64,000 nt of DNA, taken from Microbacterium sp. A20 (GTDB lineage Bacteria > Actinomycetota > Actinomycetes > Actinomycetales > Microbacteriaceae). The number at the start of each line of letters is the position of its first letter. Position 1 is the first letter of the stretch. The translations under genes were made by a program, and so were the position numbers. The DNA lies in NCBI RefSeq assembly GCF_004794515.1, contig NZ_SSDF01000091.1, positions 372,001 to 436,000 of the forward strand, in the 5' to 3' direction. Under the pieces are notes generated by a model. The model was given only the letters and a program-made list of their open reading frames with translations. It searched no databases and was not told the origin of the DNA. Of this stretch, positions 23,770 to 32,782 are shown piece by piece.

Positions 23770-24807
23770 TTACGCAGAATGCGTCAGCGCGTTGAGGCGG
23801 GAGACCGCACGCAGGTACTTCTTGCGGTATCCGCCGGCCAGCATCTCCTCGGAGAACACCGAGTCGAGACCGAGGCCCGTCGCGATGATCGGGATCTGCG
23901 CGTCGTACACGCGGTCCACGAACGCGACGAACCGCAGCGCCTCGGACTGATCCGTGAGCTGACGCGCGCCGCGCAGCCCCACCTGCCCGAGCCCCTCGAT
24001 GAGACGGATGTAGCGCGACGGGTGCACCTGGGCCAGGTGGCGGATCAGGTCGTCGAACCGGTCATCGGAAGCCGCGCCGACCTGACCGGCCGCCGCCGAT
24101 GCGGTTTCATAGGCGGCGTCGTCGAGCACCACGGCATGACCGTCCAGCGCTCGCTGACGGAAGTCGACCCCGTCGATGCGCAGCGTCTGGAAGCTGTCGG
24201 ACATGGCATGGATCTCGCGGAGGAAGTCCTGCGCGGCGAAGCGTCCCTCGCCGAGGGCGTTCGGCGGCGTGTTGGAGGTGGCCGCGAGACGGGTGCCTGT
24301 CGGAACGAGTTCGCCGATGAGTCGGGTCATCACCATCGTGTCGCCCGGATCGTCGAGCTCGAACTCGTCGATGCAGAGGAGATCGGCACCCTTGAGCAGG
24401 TCGACCGTGTTCTTGTAGCCCAGAGCACCCACCAGGGCCGTGTACTCGATGAAGGAGCCGAAGTACTTCCGACGTGCCGGCATCGCGTGATAGATGGATG
24501 CGAGCAGGTGGGTCTTGCCGACGCCGAAGCCGCCGTCCAGATAGACACCAGGCTTGAGCTCGGGTTCCTTCTTCGCCCGGCTGAAGAAGCCACCGCGCTT
24601 GACCGGGGCTCCGCGACCGGAGAAGCGCATCAGCGTCTCCTTCGCCTCCTCCTGGGAGGGATAGGCGGGATCGGCCCGGTAGCTGTCGAACGTCGCCGTG
24701 TCGAACTGGGGCGGCGGCACCAGGCTCGCGAGCATCTCCGGTCCGGTGACGGTCGGCTGGCGCTCTGTGAGGTGCACGATTCCGGTGCGGCTGGTCGGGT
24801 CGGTCAT
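23770..24807 (-). CDS. zapE: Cell division protein ZapE (AFG1-like ATPase)
   Basis: The 345-aa AAA-type ATPase has Walker [12 protein letters not shown], Walker [10 protein letters not shown] and AATSNTPP as sensor. ZapE/AFG1 proteins bind and destabilise FtsZ rings and act in protein quality control. I chose the ATG at 24807 (MTDPTSRTG) because the longer frame adds 32 residues without family similarity. Divergent from the sulfurtransferase gene. Confidence 0.9.
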   Translation of the reverse strand: MTDPTSRTGIVHLTERQPTVTGPEMLASLVPPPQFDTATFDSYRADPAYPSQEEAKETLMRFSGRGAPVKRGGFFSRAKKEPELKPGVYLDGGFGVGKTHLLASIYHAMPARRKYFGSFIEYTALVGALGYKNTVDLLKGADLLCIDEFELDDPGDTMVMTRLIGELVPTGTRLAATSNTPPNALGEGRFAAQDFLREIHAMSDSFQTLRIDGVDFRQRALDGHAVVLDDAAYETASAAAGQVGAASDDRFDDLIRHLAQVHPSRYIRLIEGLGQVGLRGARQLTDQSEALRFVAFVDRVYDAQIPIIATGLGLDSVFSEEMLAGGYRKKYLRAVSRLNALTHSA

Positions 24808-24952
24808 CACGGTCCTGAATCGGGTGCTGGCCTGTGTCGAAGTCTTACGAATCGGGCGCAGGGTGCTCGGCGGGGATCTATCGTCGAAGGGACGGATCAA
24901 CACTACGCCGTCTGCACCCGCACCCTCGCCCGCTCAACGCTTCGGAGATCCC

Positions 24953-25846
24953 ATGGCCATCGAGTTCGATTCCTCCTCCCCCAAGTTCGCCGAGTACGCC
25001 GAGCCCGGTCGGCTCGTCACGACGCAGTGGCTCGCCGAACGGCTGGGAACACCCGGGCTGGTGGTCGTCGAGTCCGATGAGGACGTGCTGCTGTACGAGA
25101 CGGGCCACATCCCGGGCGCCGTCAAGGTCGACTGGCACACCGAGCTCAACGACCCCGTCGTGCGCGACTACGTCGACGGCGAGGGCTTCGCCGAGCTACT
25201 GAGCCGCAAGGGCATCGAACGCGACGACACGGTCGTCATCTACGGCGACAAGAACAACTGGTGGGCCGCCTATGCGCTCTGGGTCTTCTCGCTCTTCGGC
25301 CACGAAGACGTCCGTCTGCTCGACGGCGGCCGCGACCGCTGGATCGCCGAGGGTCGAGAGCTGACCCGCGAGGCCGCGAACCGTCCTGCCACGGAGTACC
25401 CGGTCGTGGAGCGCGACGACTCCGCGATCCGTGCCTACAAGGAGGATGTGCTCGCCCACATCGGCAACCCGCTGATCGACGTGCGCTCCCCCGAGGAGTA
25501 CAGCGGAGAGCGCACCACGGCGCCCGCCTACCCGGAGGAGGGGGCGCTGCGCGCCGGGCACATCCCCACGGCGCAGAGCGTGCCGTGGGCGAAGGCGGTG
25601 GCCGAGGACGGCGGGTTCCGCAGCCGTGCCGAGCTCGACGCGATCTACCGCGAGGGCGCCGGCCTGAACGACGGCGACGATGTCGTCGCCTACTGCCGCA
25701 TCGGCGAGCGGTCGAGCCACACGTGGTTCGTGCTCAAGCACCTCCTCGGTTTCGAGAACGTCCGCAACTACGACGGCTCCTGGACCGAATGGGGCAGCGC
25801 CGTGCGCGTGCCGATCGTCACCGGGGCAGAGCCGGGCACCGTCTGA
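24953..25846 (+). CDS. sseA: Thiosulfate/3-mercaptopyruvate sulfurtransferase (tandem rhodanese)
   Basis: The 297-aa product has two rhodanese domains. The second carries the active-site loop CRIGERSSH, matching CysA/SseA thiosulfate sulfurtransferases of actinobacteria. It mobilises sulfane sulfur. The ATG at 24953 follows CGGAGATCC. The sufE-like gene starts 19 nt downstream, so a sulfur-relay operon is likely. Confidence 0.93.
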   Translation: MAIEFDSSSPKFAEYAEPGRLVTTQWLAERLGTPGLVVVESDEDVLLYETGHIPGAVKVDWHTELNDPVVRDYVDGEGFAELLSRKGIERDDTVVIYGDKNNWWAAYALWVFSLFGHEDVRLLDGGRDRWIAEGRELTREAANRPATEYPVVERDDSAIRAYKEDVLAHIGNPLIDVRSPEEYSGERTTAPAYPEEGALRAGHIPTAQSVPWAKAVAEDGGFRSRAELDAIYREGAGLNDGDDVVAYCRIGERSSHTWFVLKHLLGFENVRNYDGSWTEWGSAVRVPIVTGAEPGTV

Positions 25847-25865
25847 ACGTGGGAGAATGGCGGGG

Positions 25866-26297
25866 ATGAGCGCGAGCGAAGTTCCTGAGGCACTGGCCGA
25901 GATCCGCGACGGGTTCCTGGAGACATCGGAGTCCGATCGCCTCCTGCTGCTGCTCGAGTATTCGGACGAGCTTCCCGACGTCTCCGACGAAGTCGCCGCC
26001 CACCCCGAGATGTACGAGCGGGTCGCCGAGTGCCAGTCGCCCGTTTACATCCACGTCGAGGTAGAAGACGACATCGTCACGATGCACGCCACGGCTCCGC
26101 CGGAGGCCCCGACCACGCGCGGTTTCGCGAGCATCCTGGTGCAGGGCCTCACCGGGCTCACAGCAGACGAGGTCCTGGCGATCCCGAACGACTATCCGCA
26201 GTCGATCGGTCTCACCAAGGCGGTCTCACCGTTGCGCATCGGCGGCATGACGGGAATGCTCATGCGCGCGAAGAACCAGGTCATTCAGAAGCGCTGA
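25866..26297 (+). CDS. sufE: SufE-family sulfur acceptor protein
   Basis: The 143-aa product has the acceptor cysteine in VAECQSPV and the typical FASILVQGLTGLTADEVLAIP segment. SufE accepts persulfide from a cysteine desulfurase or sulfurtransferase for Fe-S or thio-compound synthesis. Its partner here is the rhodanese just upstream rather than SufS. A start 9 nt earlier is also possible. Its 3' end overlaps the convergent hydrolase gene by 17 nt. Confidence 0.92.
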   Translation: MSASEVPEALAEIRDGFLETSESDRLLLLLEYSDELPDVSDEVAAHPEMYERVAECQSPVYIHVEVEDDIVTMHATAPPEAPTTRGFASILVQGLTGLTADEVLAIPNDYPQSIGLTKAVSPLRIGGMTGMLMRAKNQVIQKR

Positions 26298-27435
26298 GCC
26301 CCTGTGCGTCGAGCCAGTCGGTGATCGCCGTGCTCCACCCGGTCTCGTCGTAGTTCCAGAGCTTGGTGTGCCGCGCGACCGTGAACCGCGGCATCGTGAC
26401 CAGATCGGGGCGCGCCTCCTGCAGCGCGTGCGAGGAATCGGCGGGGACGAATCCGTCGTCGTCGCTGTGCAGGATCAGGATCGGCGCGGTCAGTTCGTCG
26501 GCCCTTGCGACCATGTCGAGGCGATCGAACAGGATCGGCTCATCGGCTCCGCTGAGGCGCGCGGTGAGCGGCGACTGCAGAGCGCCCATGGCGAGAGCGG
26601 GCAGCGGCGCGCGCACTCCTGCCATCTGCGCCTGGAACCGCAGCACCGTCCGCCAGTCGACGACCGGAGACTCGAGGATGATCCCCGCGATGCGGTCACG
26701 ATGCCCCGAGGTGACAGCCGCCTGCAGCGACACCGCGCCGCCCATGGACCAGCCCATCAGGATCACGCGTTCGGCGCCGTGGCGGAGCGCGTACGCGATG
26801 GCGGCATCGACGTCTCGCCATTCCGACGCGCCCAGCGCGTAAGCCCCGGCCTTGGTGCGGGGCGCCTCGCCGTCGTTGCGGTACGACACGACGAGGTTCG
26901 GGAGGCCTGCGGCATGCAGCACCGGCACGGCCCGCAGGCACTCCGCACGCGTGGCACCGCGCCCGTGCACCTGGATCACCCAGGTCGACGAGGACGCCGG
27001 GAAGTACCAGGCGGGGCAGGGACCCGCAGGGGAACCGATCAGCACGTTCTCCCAGCGCAGATGCAGCTCACTCGGCGAGGAGTAGTAGTACCCGCTGAAG
27101 GAGGCCGCCCGGTCCACGCGTGAACCGGGTTCGATCTGGGTCAGCAACTTGCGGCGCACCGTCGTCGCATCCGCACTGAGCACGGCACCGAGCTTGACGT
27201 AGCCGTACGTCCCGGTGGTGAAGAGACCGTAGCGACCGGGCAGCTCGGTATCGAGGGTGCGCTGCAACTCGATCGTCTGGGCGCCCGTGTCGACGGCCAG
27301 GATCTGGGTGTCGGTCGGGCGACGCATCGGCGTGACCACCCGGCGGGCGACGGCGAACACGAGAAATGCGAACGCCGCTCCGAAGGCGAGCAGGGCAGGG
27401 ACAAGGAGCGTAACGGCGTGCCTGAGACTCTTCAT
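26281..27435 (-). CDS. Membrane-anchored alpha/beta hydrolase (prolyl oligopeptidase-like)
   Basis: The 384-aa product has an N-terminal membrane helix (VTLLVPALLAFGAAFAFLVF), about 110 residues of unknown beta-rich sequence, then a hydrolase domain with the GWSMGG nucleophile elbow, LILHSDDDGFVP acid region and RHTKLWNYDE His. This resembles actinobacterial alpha/beta hydrolases anchored at the membrane. Substrate unknown. Convergent with sufE. Confidence 0.85.
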   Translation of the reverse strand: MKSLRHAVTLLVPALLAFGAAFAFLVFAVARRVVTPMRRPTDTQILAVDTGAQTIELQRTLDTELPGRYGLFTTGTYGYVKLGAVLSADATTVRRKLLTQIEPGSRVDRAASFSGYYYSSPSELHLRWENVLIGSPAGPCPAWYFPASSSTWVIQVHGRGATRAECLRAVPVLHAAGLPNLVVSYRNDGEAPRTKAGAYALGASEWRDVDAAIAYALRHGAERVILMGWSMGGAVSLQAAVTSGHRDRIAGIILESPVVDWRTVLRFQAQMAGVRAPLPALAMGALQSPLTARLSGADEPILFDRLDMVARADELTAPILILHSDDDGFVPADSSHALQEARPDLVTMPRFTVARHTKLWNYDETGWSTAITDWLDAQGLSASE

Positions 27436-27460
27436 CGCTTCCTGACTCTAGCCTGTTGCC

Positions 27461-28042
27461 GTGACCGCACACCCCGAAGCCGGGACGCCCTTCGACAGCG
27501 CTGTGGCCGAGCTGCGCGAGACCGCGTTCCGCGATGACATCACGGTGCGCGAGATCGCCACCCCCCAGGGCCTCGCTCCGTTCGCCCTCGCGCTCGCCGC
27601 GGACGTTCGACCGGAGAGCGACGGGGAGTCTGTGTACGGCACCGGCCGCTTCGTCCTGCTGCATGATCCCGACGAGCCGGGAGCATGGGGAGGATCGTGG
27701 CGCATCGTGATCTTCGCGCAGGCGCCGCTCGAGACCGAGATCGGAACCGACCCGCTTCTGGCCGACGTGACGTGGTCCTGGCTGGTCGATGCACTCGACT
27801 CCCGGGAGGCCGTGTACCACTCGGCATCGGGCACGTCGACCAAGACGCTGTCGAAGGGGTTCGGAGGGCTCGCCGTCGAAGGCGACGGAGCCCAGATAGA
27901 ATTGCGGGCGTCCTGGACTCCGGAGGGCCCGTTCCGACCGCACGTCGAAGCATGGGCCGAGCTGGTCGGAATGCTGGCGGGACTTCCGCCCGGCTCCGAG
28001 GGCATCGCCGTGATCGGCGCGCGAAAGGCTGTACGTGACTGA
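27461..28042 (+). CDS. DUF3000 family protein
   Basis: The 193-aa actinobacterial protein has features DPDEPGAWGGSWRIVIFAQAPLETEIG and DPLLADVTWSWLVDAL. Its role is unknown. The start is GTG at 27461. It regularly precedes an RNase D gene in actinobacteria, as here, and overlaps it by 8 nt, so the two are coupled. Confidence 0.88.
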   Translation: MTAHPEAGTPFDSAVAELRETAFRDDITVREIATPQGLAPFALALAADVRPESDGESVYGTGRFVLLHDPDEPGAWGGSWRIVIFAQAPLETEIGTDPLLADVTWSWLVDALDSREAVYHSASGTSTKTLSKGFGGLAVEGDGAQIELRASWTPEGPFRPHVEAWAELVGMLAGLPPGSEGIAVIGARKAVRD

Positions 28043-29228
28043 ATACTCCGTGATCTCGGATGCCGAGGAGTTCCGCGCGGCGTGCGCCGTGCTCGCCGCC
28101 GGCACCGGCCCAGTGGCCGTGGACGTCGAGCGCGCCTCCGGCTTCCGCTACTCGCAGCGGGCCTACCTCGTGCAGGTCTTCCGCCGCGACGCGGGCGTCT
28201 TCCTGTTCGACCCGCCGGCGATCGGCGACTTCGCCCCGCTCCAGGAGGCGATCGGCGATGTCGAGTGGGTGCTCCACGCCGCGAGCCAGGACCTGCCGTC
28301 GCTGCGCGAGCTGCACCTCGAGCCGCCGGTGATCTTCGACACCGAGCTGGCCTCCCGACTGCTCGGCCATGAGCGCGTCGGACTCGGCGCCGTCGTCGAG
28401 GACACGCTCGGCATCGTCCTCAAGAAGGAGCATTCGGCGTCGGACTGGTCGACGCGTCCGCTGCCGGACTCGTGGCTCGAGTATGCGGCGCTCGACGTGC
28501 TGCACCTGATCGATGTCCGAGACATCCTGGTCCAGGAGCTGGAGGAGCAGGGCAAGACCGCGTTCGCCGCCGAGGAGTTCGCGGCGACCCTCGCCCGCGC
28601 GCCGAAGCCGCCGCGCGAGGACCCCTGGCGTCGGCTCAGCGGACTCCACCAGGTGCGCGGTGCCCGCAACCTCGCCGTGGCGCGCTCCCTCTGGCAGGCC
28701 CGAGAGGCCTATGCGCAGGCGCAGGACGTCTCCCCCGGCAGGCTCGTGCCCGACCGCTCGCTGGTCGCGGCGGTCATGGCGAATCCGACGTCGAAGCAGG
28801 CGCTCGCAGGTGTCAAGGAATTCCAGGGCCGCGCCAGCCGCACTCAGCTCGACCGCTGGTGGCAGGCGATCGTCGACGGCCGCGCATCGGAGGAGCTTCC
28901 TCGCGAGCGCGTGCCGAGCGACACCCTCCCGCCCCCGCGCGCCTGGGCGGACCGGAACCCCGAGGCCGATGCGCGTCTGAAGGCAGCGCGTCCCGTCGTC
29001 GAAGCGGTTGCCGAAGAACTGGGGATGCCCACCGAGAACCTGCTCACGCCCGAGTACCTGCGACGTGTCGCGTGGGACCTGCCCGGTGAGACGCCCGAAG
29101 AGATCGCCGCAGCTCTCGCCGCACTCGGGGCTCGCCCCTGGCAGATTGCACAGACTGCACAGAAGATCGCGGACGCCTTTGTAGAGGCGGCGCAATCGCC
29201 GGACACCACCCCGGCGGACGCTTCGTAG
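28035..29228 (+). CDS. rnd: Ribonuclease D (3'-5' exonuclease with HRDC)
   Basis: The 397-aa product has a DEDD exonuclease domain: D-x-E in AVDVERASG, HAASQDLPSL, and LEYAALDVLHLI. An HRDC domain and a C-terminal helical region follow. It trims tRNA 3' ends and structured RNA. GTG start inside DUF3000. The length fits actinobacterial RNase D. Confidence 0.94.
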   Translation: MTEYSVISDAEEFRAACAVLAAGTGPVAVDVERASGFRYSQRAYLVQVFRRDAGVFLFDPPAIGDFAPLQEAIGDVEWVLHAASQDLPSLRELHLEPPVIFDTELASRLLGHERVGLGAVVEDTLGIVLKKEHSASDWSTRPLPDSWLEYAALDVLHLIDVRDILVQELEEQGKTAFAAEEFAATLARAPKPPREDPWRRLSGLHQVRGARNLAVARSLWQAREAYAQAQDVSPGRLVPDRSLVAAVMANPTSKQALAGVKEFQGRASRTQLDRWWQAIVDGRASEELPRERVPSDTLPPPRAWADRNPEADARLKAARPVVEAVAEELGMPTENLLTPEYLRRVAWDLPGETPEEIAAALAALGARPWQIAQTAQKIADAFVEAAQSPDTTPADAS

Positions 29229-29300
29229 GTTCGATCCAACCGATTCCTCCCCGTTTCGCGGGCTTCATAGACTGAGGCCACGCACTAACTTGGAGGCAGA

Positions 29301-30506
29301 GTGGCCGAGATCTCGGACGTCTTCTTCGTCGATGGAGTACGCACCCCTTTCGGGCGCGCCGGCGAAAAAGGCATGTACTGGAACACCCGCGCGGATGACC
29401 TCGCCGTGAAGGCGACCATCGGCCTGATGGAGCGCAACGCTGCCGTCCCGGCCGACCGCATCGATGACGTGGCGATCGCCGCGACGAGCCAGACCGGCGA
29501 CCAGGGACTCACCCTCGGCCGGTCGGTGGCGATCCTCGCCGGACTTCCGCAGACCGTTCCCGGACTCGCCGTCGAGCGCATGTGCGCCGGCGCGATGACC
29601 AGCGTCACCACCATGGGCGCCTCGATCGGCGTCGGCATGTACGACTTCGCCCTCGCCGGTGGTGTCGAGCACATGGGGCACCACCCGATCGGCGGCAACG
29701 CCGACCCGAACCCGCGCTTCGTCGCGGAGAAGATGGTCGACCCGGGTGCCCTCAACATGGGTGTCACCGCCGAGCGCATCTTCGACCGTTTCCCGCACCT
29801 CACCAAGGAACGCTCCGATCGGTTCGGCATGCTGAGCCAGCACAAGGTGCAGGCCGCGTACGACGCGGGCAAGATCCAGCCCGACCTCGTGTCCGTGGCC
29901 ACGAAGGGCGCTGATGGCGCCTGGGGTCTCGCGACCGAGGACGAGGGCCGTCGTCCGCAGACCACGATGGAGGACCTCGCCGCACTGAAGACGCCGTTCC
30001 GTCCGCACGGGCGCGTCACGGCGGGCACCTCCTCCCCCCTCACCGACGGCGCGACGATGTCGCTGCTCGCCGGCGGCGGCGCGGTCAAGGAGTTCGGCCT
30101 CGCCCCGAAGATGCGGATGGTCTCGTTCGCCTTCGCTGGCGTGCAGCCCGAGATCATGGGCATCGGTCCGATCCCCTCGACCGAGAAGGCGCTGAAGAAG
30201 GCCGGTCTCACGATCGACGACATCGGCCTGTTCGAGCTGAACGAAGCCTTCGCCATCCAGGTGATCTCGCTGCTCGACCACTTCGGCATCGCCGATGACG
30301 ACCCCCGCGTCAACCAGTGGGGCGGCGCGATCGCGCTGGGGCACCCGCTCGCGGCATCCGGTGTGCGTCTGATGATCCAGCTCGCCGCGCAGTTCGCTGA
30401 GCGCCCCGACGTCCGCTACGGCCTGACCGCCATGTGCGTCGGACTCGGCCAGGGCGGCTCGGTCATCTGGGAGAACCCGCACTACGACGGCAAGAAGAAG
30501 AAGTGA
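29301..30506 (+). CDS. fadA: Acetyl-CoA C-acyltransferase (thiolase, FadA-type)
   Basis: The 401-aa thiolase performs the last beta-oxidation step. The nucleophilic Cys is in ERMCAGAM, with His in ALGHPLAASG and the second Cys in MCVGLGQGG. GTG start with TTGGAGGCA upstream. It overlaps the fadB-type gene by 4 nt (GTGA), so the two subunits are made together, as in bacterial trifunctional complexes. Confidence 0.95.
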   Translation: MAEISDVFFVDGVRTPFGRAGEKGMYWNTRADDLAVKATIGLMERNAAVPADRIDDVAIAATSQTGDQGLTLGRSVAILAGLPQTVPGLAVERMCAGAMTSVTTMGASIGVGMYDFALAGGVEHMGHHPIGGNADPNPRFVAEKMVDPGALNMGVTAERIFDRFPHLTKERSDRFGMLSQHKVQAAYDAGKIQPDLVSVATKGADGAWGLATEDEGRRPQTTMEDLAALKTPFRPHGRVTAGTSSPLTDGATMSLLAGGGAVKEFGLAPKMRMVSFAFAGVQPEIMGIGPIPSTEKALKKAGLTIDDIGLFELNEAFAIQVISLLDHFGIADDDPRVNQWGGAIALGHPLAASGVRLMIQLAAQFAERPDVRYGLTAMCVGLGQGGSVIWENPHYDGKKKK

Positions 30507-32659
30507 GCGCGAACGTGACGAACTACGACGACATCGACTTCTCCCCCATCCAGGCGCTCACCGAGGGCGAGGTCATCACGCAGTCGCCCGTGCGCGACAT
30601 CCGACTCGCCTCGGGCAAGGTGCTCGCGCTCATCACGCTCGACAACGGTCGCGATCACACGCGCCCGAACACCCTGGGCCCGGCGACACTCACGCAGCTG
30701 GGCGAGACCCTCGACGGCGTGAAGGCACGTGCCGCCGCAGGCGAGATCCAGGCCGTCGGCATCACCGGCAAGCAGTACATCCTCGCGGCCGGTGCCGATC
30801 TGTCCGACATCAGCAAGGTGGGGTCGCGTGACAACGCACGCCTCATCGCGCAGCTGGGGCACAAGGTCCTCGGCAAGCTCAGCGACCTCGGGGTGCCTTC
30901 GTTCGCCTTCGTGAACGGCCTCGCGCTGGGGGGCGGCCTCGAGATCGCGCTGAACTCCAGCTACCGCACGGTCGATGCCTCCGCGGCCGCGGTGGCGCTG
31001 CCCGAGGTCTTCCTCGGCATCATCCCCGGCTGGGGTGGCGCCTACCTGCTGCCGAACCTGATCGGCATCGAGAACGCGCTCGAGGTGGTCATCTCGAATC
31101 CGCTCAAGCAGAACCGGATGCTGAAGCCGCAGCAGGCGTTCGACCTGGGCATCTTCGACGCGATCTTCCCCGCCGCGAACTATCTCGAGAACTCGTTGGC
31201 CTGGGCCGACGCGGTCCTCGGCGGCAAGAAGGTCGAGCGCAAGAACGAGCCGGGCAAGATCGAGCGCCTCACCAAGTGGCCGATCGCCATCAAGATGGCG
31301 CGCGGCATGCTCGAGTCGAAGATCGGCACCGTGCCGAAGTCGCCGTATGCCGCGCTCGAGCTGCTCGACAAGGCGAAGAGCGGCACCAAGGCCGAGGGCT
31401 TCGCCCGTGAGGACGAGGCGCTGGCAGAGCTCGTGACCGGCGATCAGTTCGCCGCGTCGATGTATGCCTTCGACCTGGTGCAGAAGCGGGCCAAGCGACC
31501 TGTCGGCGCTCCCGACAAGCAGCTCGCGAAGAAGGTCACGAAGGTCGGCATCATCGGTGCGGGACTCATGGCGAGCCAGTTCGCCCTGCTCTTCGTGCGC
31601 AAGCTCCAGGTGCCCGTGCTCATCACCGACCTCGACCAGGCGCGCGTCGACAAGGGCGTCGCCTACATCCACGAGGAGATCGGCAAGCTCGAGGCCAAGG
31701 GTCGTCTGGACTCCGACTCGGCGAACAAGCTGCGTGCGCTCGTCACCGGCACGACCGACAAGAGCCTCTACGCGGACTGCGACTTCGTGATCGAGGCCGT
31801 GTTCGAAGAGGTCGGCGTCAAGCAGCAGGTATTCGGCGAGATCGAGAAGATCATCGCCGAAGACGCGATCCTCGCGACCAACACCTCGTCGCTGTCGGTC
31901 GAGGAGATCGGTTCGAAGCTCGCGCACCCCGAGCGTCTGGTCGGCTTCCACTTCTTCAACCCGGTCGCCGTCATGCCGCTGATCGAGATCGTGAAGACGC
32001 CGACCACCTCGGAGGCCGCGCTGTCGACTGCATTCGTCGTCGCGAAGAACCTGGGCAAGAACGCGGTCCTCACCGCCGACGCGCCCGGCTTCGTCGTGAA
32101 CCGTCTGCTCGCCAAGGTCATGGGCGAGGCCGCTCGCGCGGTCTACGAGGGCACGCCGATCGCGGATGTCGAGAAGGCCTTCGGTCCGCTCGGTCTGCCG
32201 ATGGGCCCGTTCCAGCTGATCGACCTGGTCGGCTGGAAGGTCGCCGCCCACGTGCAGGACACCATGGTGCAGGCGTTCCCGGACCGGTTCTACGCCAACG
32301 AGAACTTCCACGCACTCGCCGAACTCGACACGGTCGTGGAGAAGGACAAGGGCGGTCGCGTCGTCGGCTGGAGCAAGCAGGCCGAGAAGGTCCTGAAGCC
32401 CGCCGTCGGCAAGACGCCGGCAGCGGCTGCGACCATTCTCCAGCGCGTGCAGGACGGCCTGGCACAGGAGATCAAGCTGATGCTCGACGAGGGCGTCGTG
32501 CCCGAGGTCGAAGACATCGACCTCTGCCTGATCCTCGGTGCCGGCTGGCCGTTCATCGACGGTGGGGCCTCGCCCTACCTCGATCGCGAGGGCGCCTCCG
32601 AGCGGGCGTTCGGTGGCTCGTTCCACACTCCGCAGATCCGCGGTGTCGAGCACCGCTGA
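30503..32659 (+). CDS. fadB: 3-hydroxyacyl-CoA dehydrogenase/enoyl-CoA hydratase (FadB-type)
   Basis: The 718-aa fusion has an N-terminal enoyl-CoA hydratase domain (NGLALGGGLEIAL, then PEVFLGIIPGWGG) and a C-terminal 3-hydroxyacyl-CoA dehydrogenase with NAD fold KVGIIGAGLMASQFA and catalytic GFHFFNPVAVMPL. It forms the beta-oxidation complex with the upstream thiolase. GTG at 30503, coupled to the thiolase stop. A 17-bp terminator follows. Confidence 0.96.
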   Translation: MSANVTNYDDIDFSPIQALTEGEVITQSPVRDIRLASGKVLALITLDNGRDHTRPNTLGPATLTQLGETLDGVKARAAAGEIQAVGITGKQYILAAGADLSDISKVGSRDNARLIAQLGHKVLGKLSDLGVPSFAFVNGLALGGGLEIALNSSYRTVDASAAAVALPEVFLGIIPGWGGAYLLPNLIGIENALEVVISNPLKQNRMLKPQQAFDLGIFDAIFPAANYLENSLAWADAVLGGKKVERKNEPGKIERLTKWPIAIKMARGMLESKIGTVPKSPYAALELLDKAKSGTKAEGFAREDEALAELVTGDQFAASMYAFDLVQKRAKRPVGAPDKQLAKKVTKVGIIGAGLMASQFALLFVRKLQVPVLITDLDQARVDKGVAYIHEEIGKLEAKGRLDSDSANKLRALVTGTTDKSLYADCDFVIEAVFEEVGVKQQVFGEIEKIIAEDAILATNTSSLSVEEIGSKLAHPERLVGFHFFNPVAVMPLIEIVKTPTTSEAALSTAFVVAKNLGKNAVLTADAPGFVVNRLLAKVMGEAARAVYEGTPIADVEKAFGPLGLPMGPFQLIDLVGWKVAAHVQDTMVQAFPDRFYANENFHALAELDTVVEKDKGGRVVGWSKQAEKVLKPAVGKTPAAAATILQRVQDGLAQEIKLMLDEGVVPEVEDIDLCLILGAGWPFIDGGASPYLDREGASERAFGGSFHTPQIRGVEHR

Positions 32660-32674
32660 CCACGAAGTTCACGC

Positions 32675-32717
32675 GAAGCGCCCCACCGGATTCCCTGCGG
32701 ATCCGGTGGGGCGCTTC
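32675..32717 (+). terminator. Terminator after fadA-fadB
   Basis: The 17-nt arm 32675-32691 pairs perfectly with 32701-32717 around a 9-nt loop; TCCTC follows. It lies 15 nt after fadB and also faces the convergent GMC gene. Confidence 0.88.
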
Positions 32718-32782
32718 CTCGTCCACCGCGGCCGATGCCCTAGCCAGGAGTGATGGGCTCCACACACCCGGATCGCCGAGAC

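Noticed and set aside
27480-27505. CCCTTCGACAGCG resembling the reverse of the interspersed repeat
   Set aside because: Only about half of the unit matches and it lies in well-conserved DUF3000 codons; likely chance.
30482-32653. A 723-codon open frame antisense to the fadB-type gene
   Set aside because: Low-complexity translation opposite a well-conserved fusion enzyme; a shadow frame.
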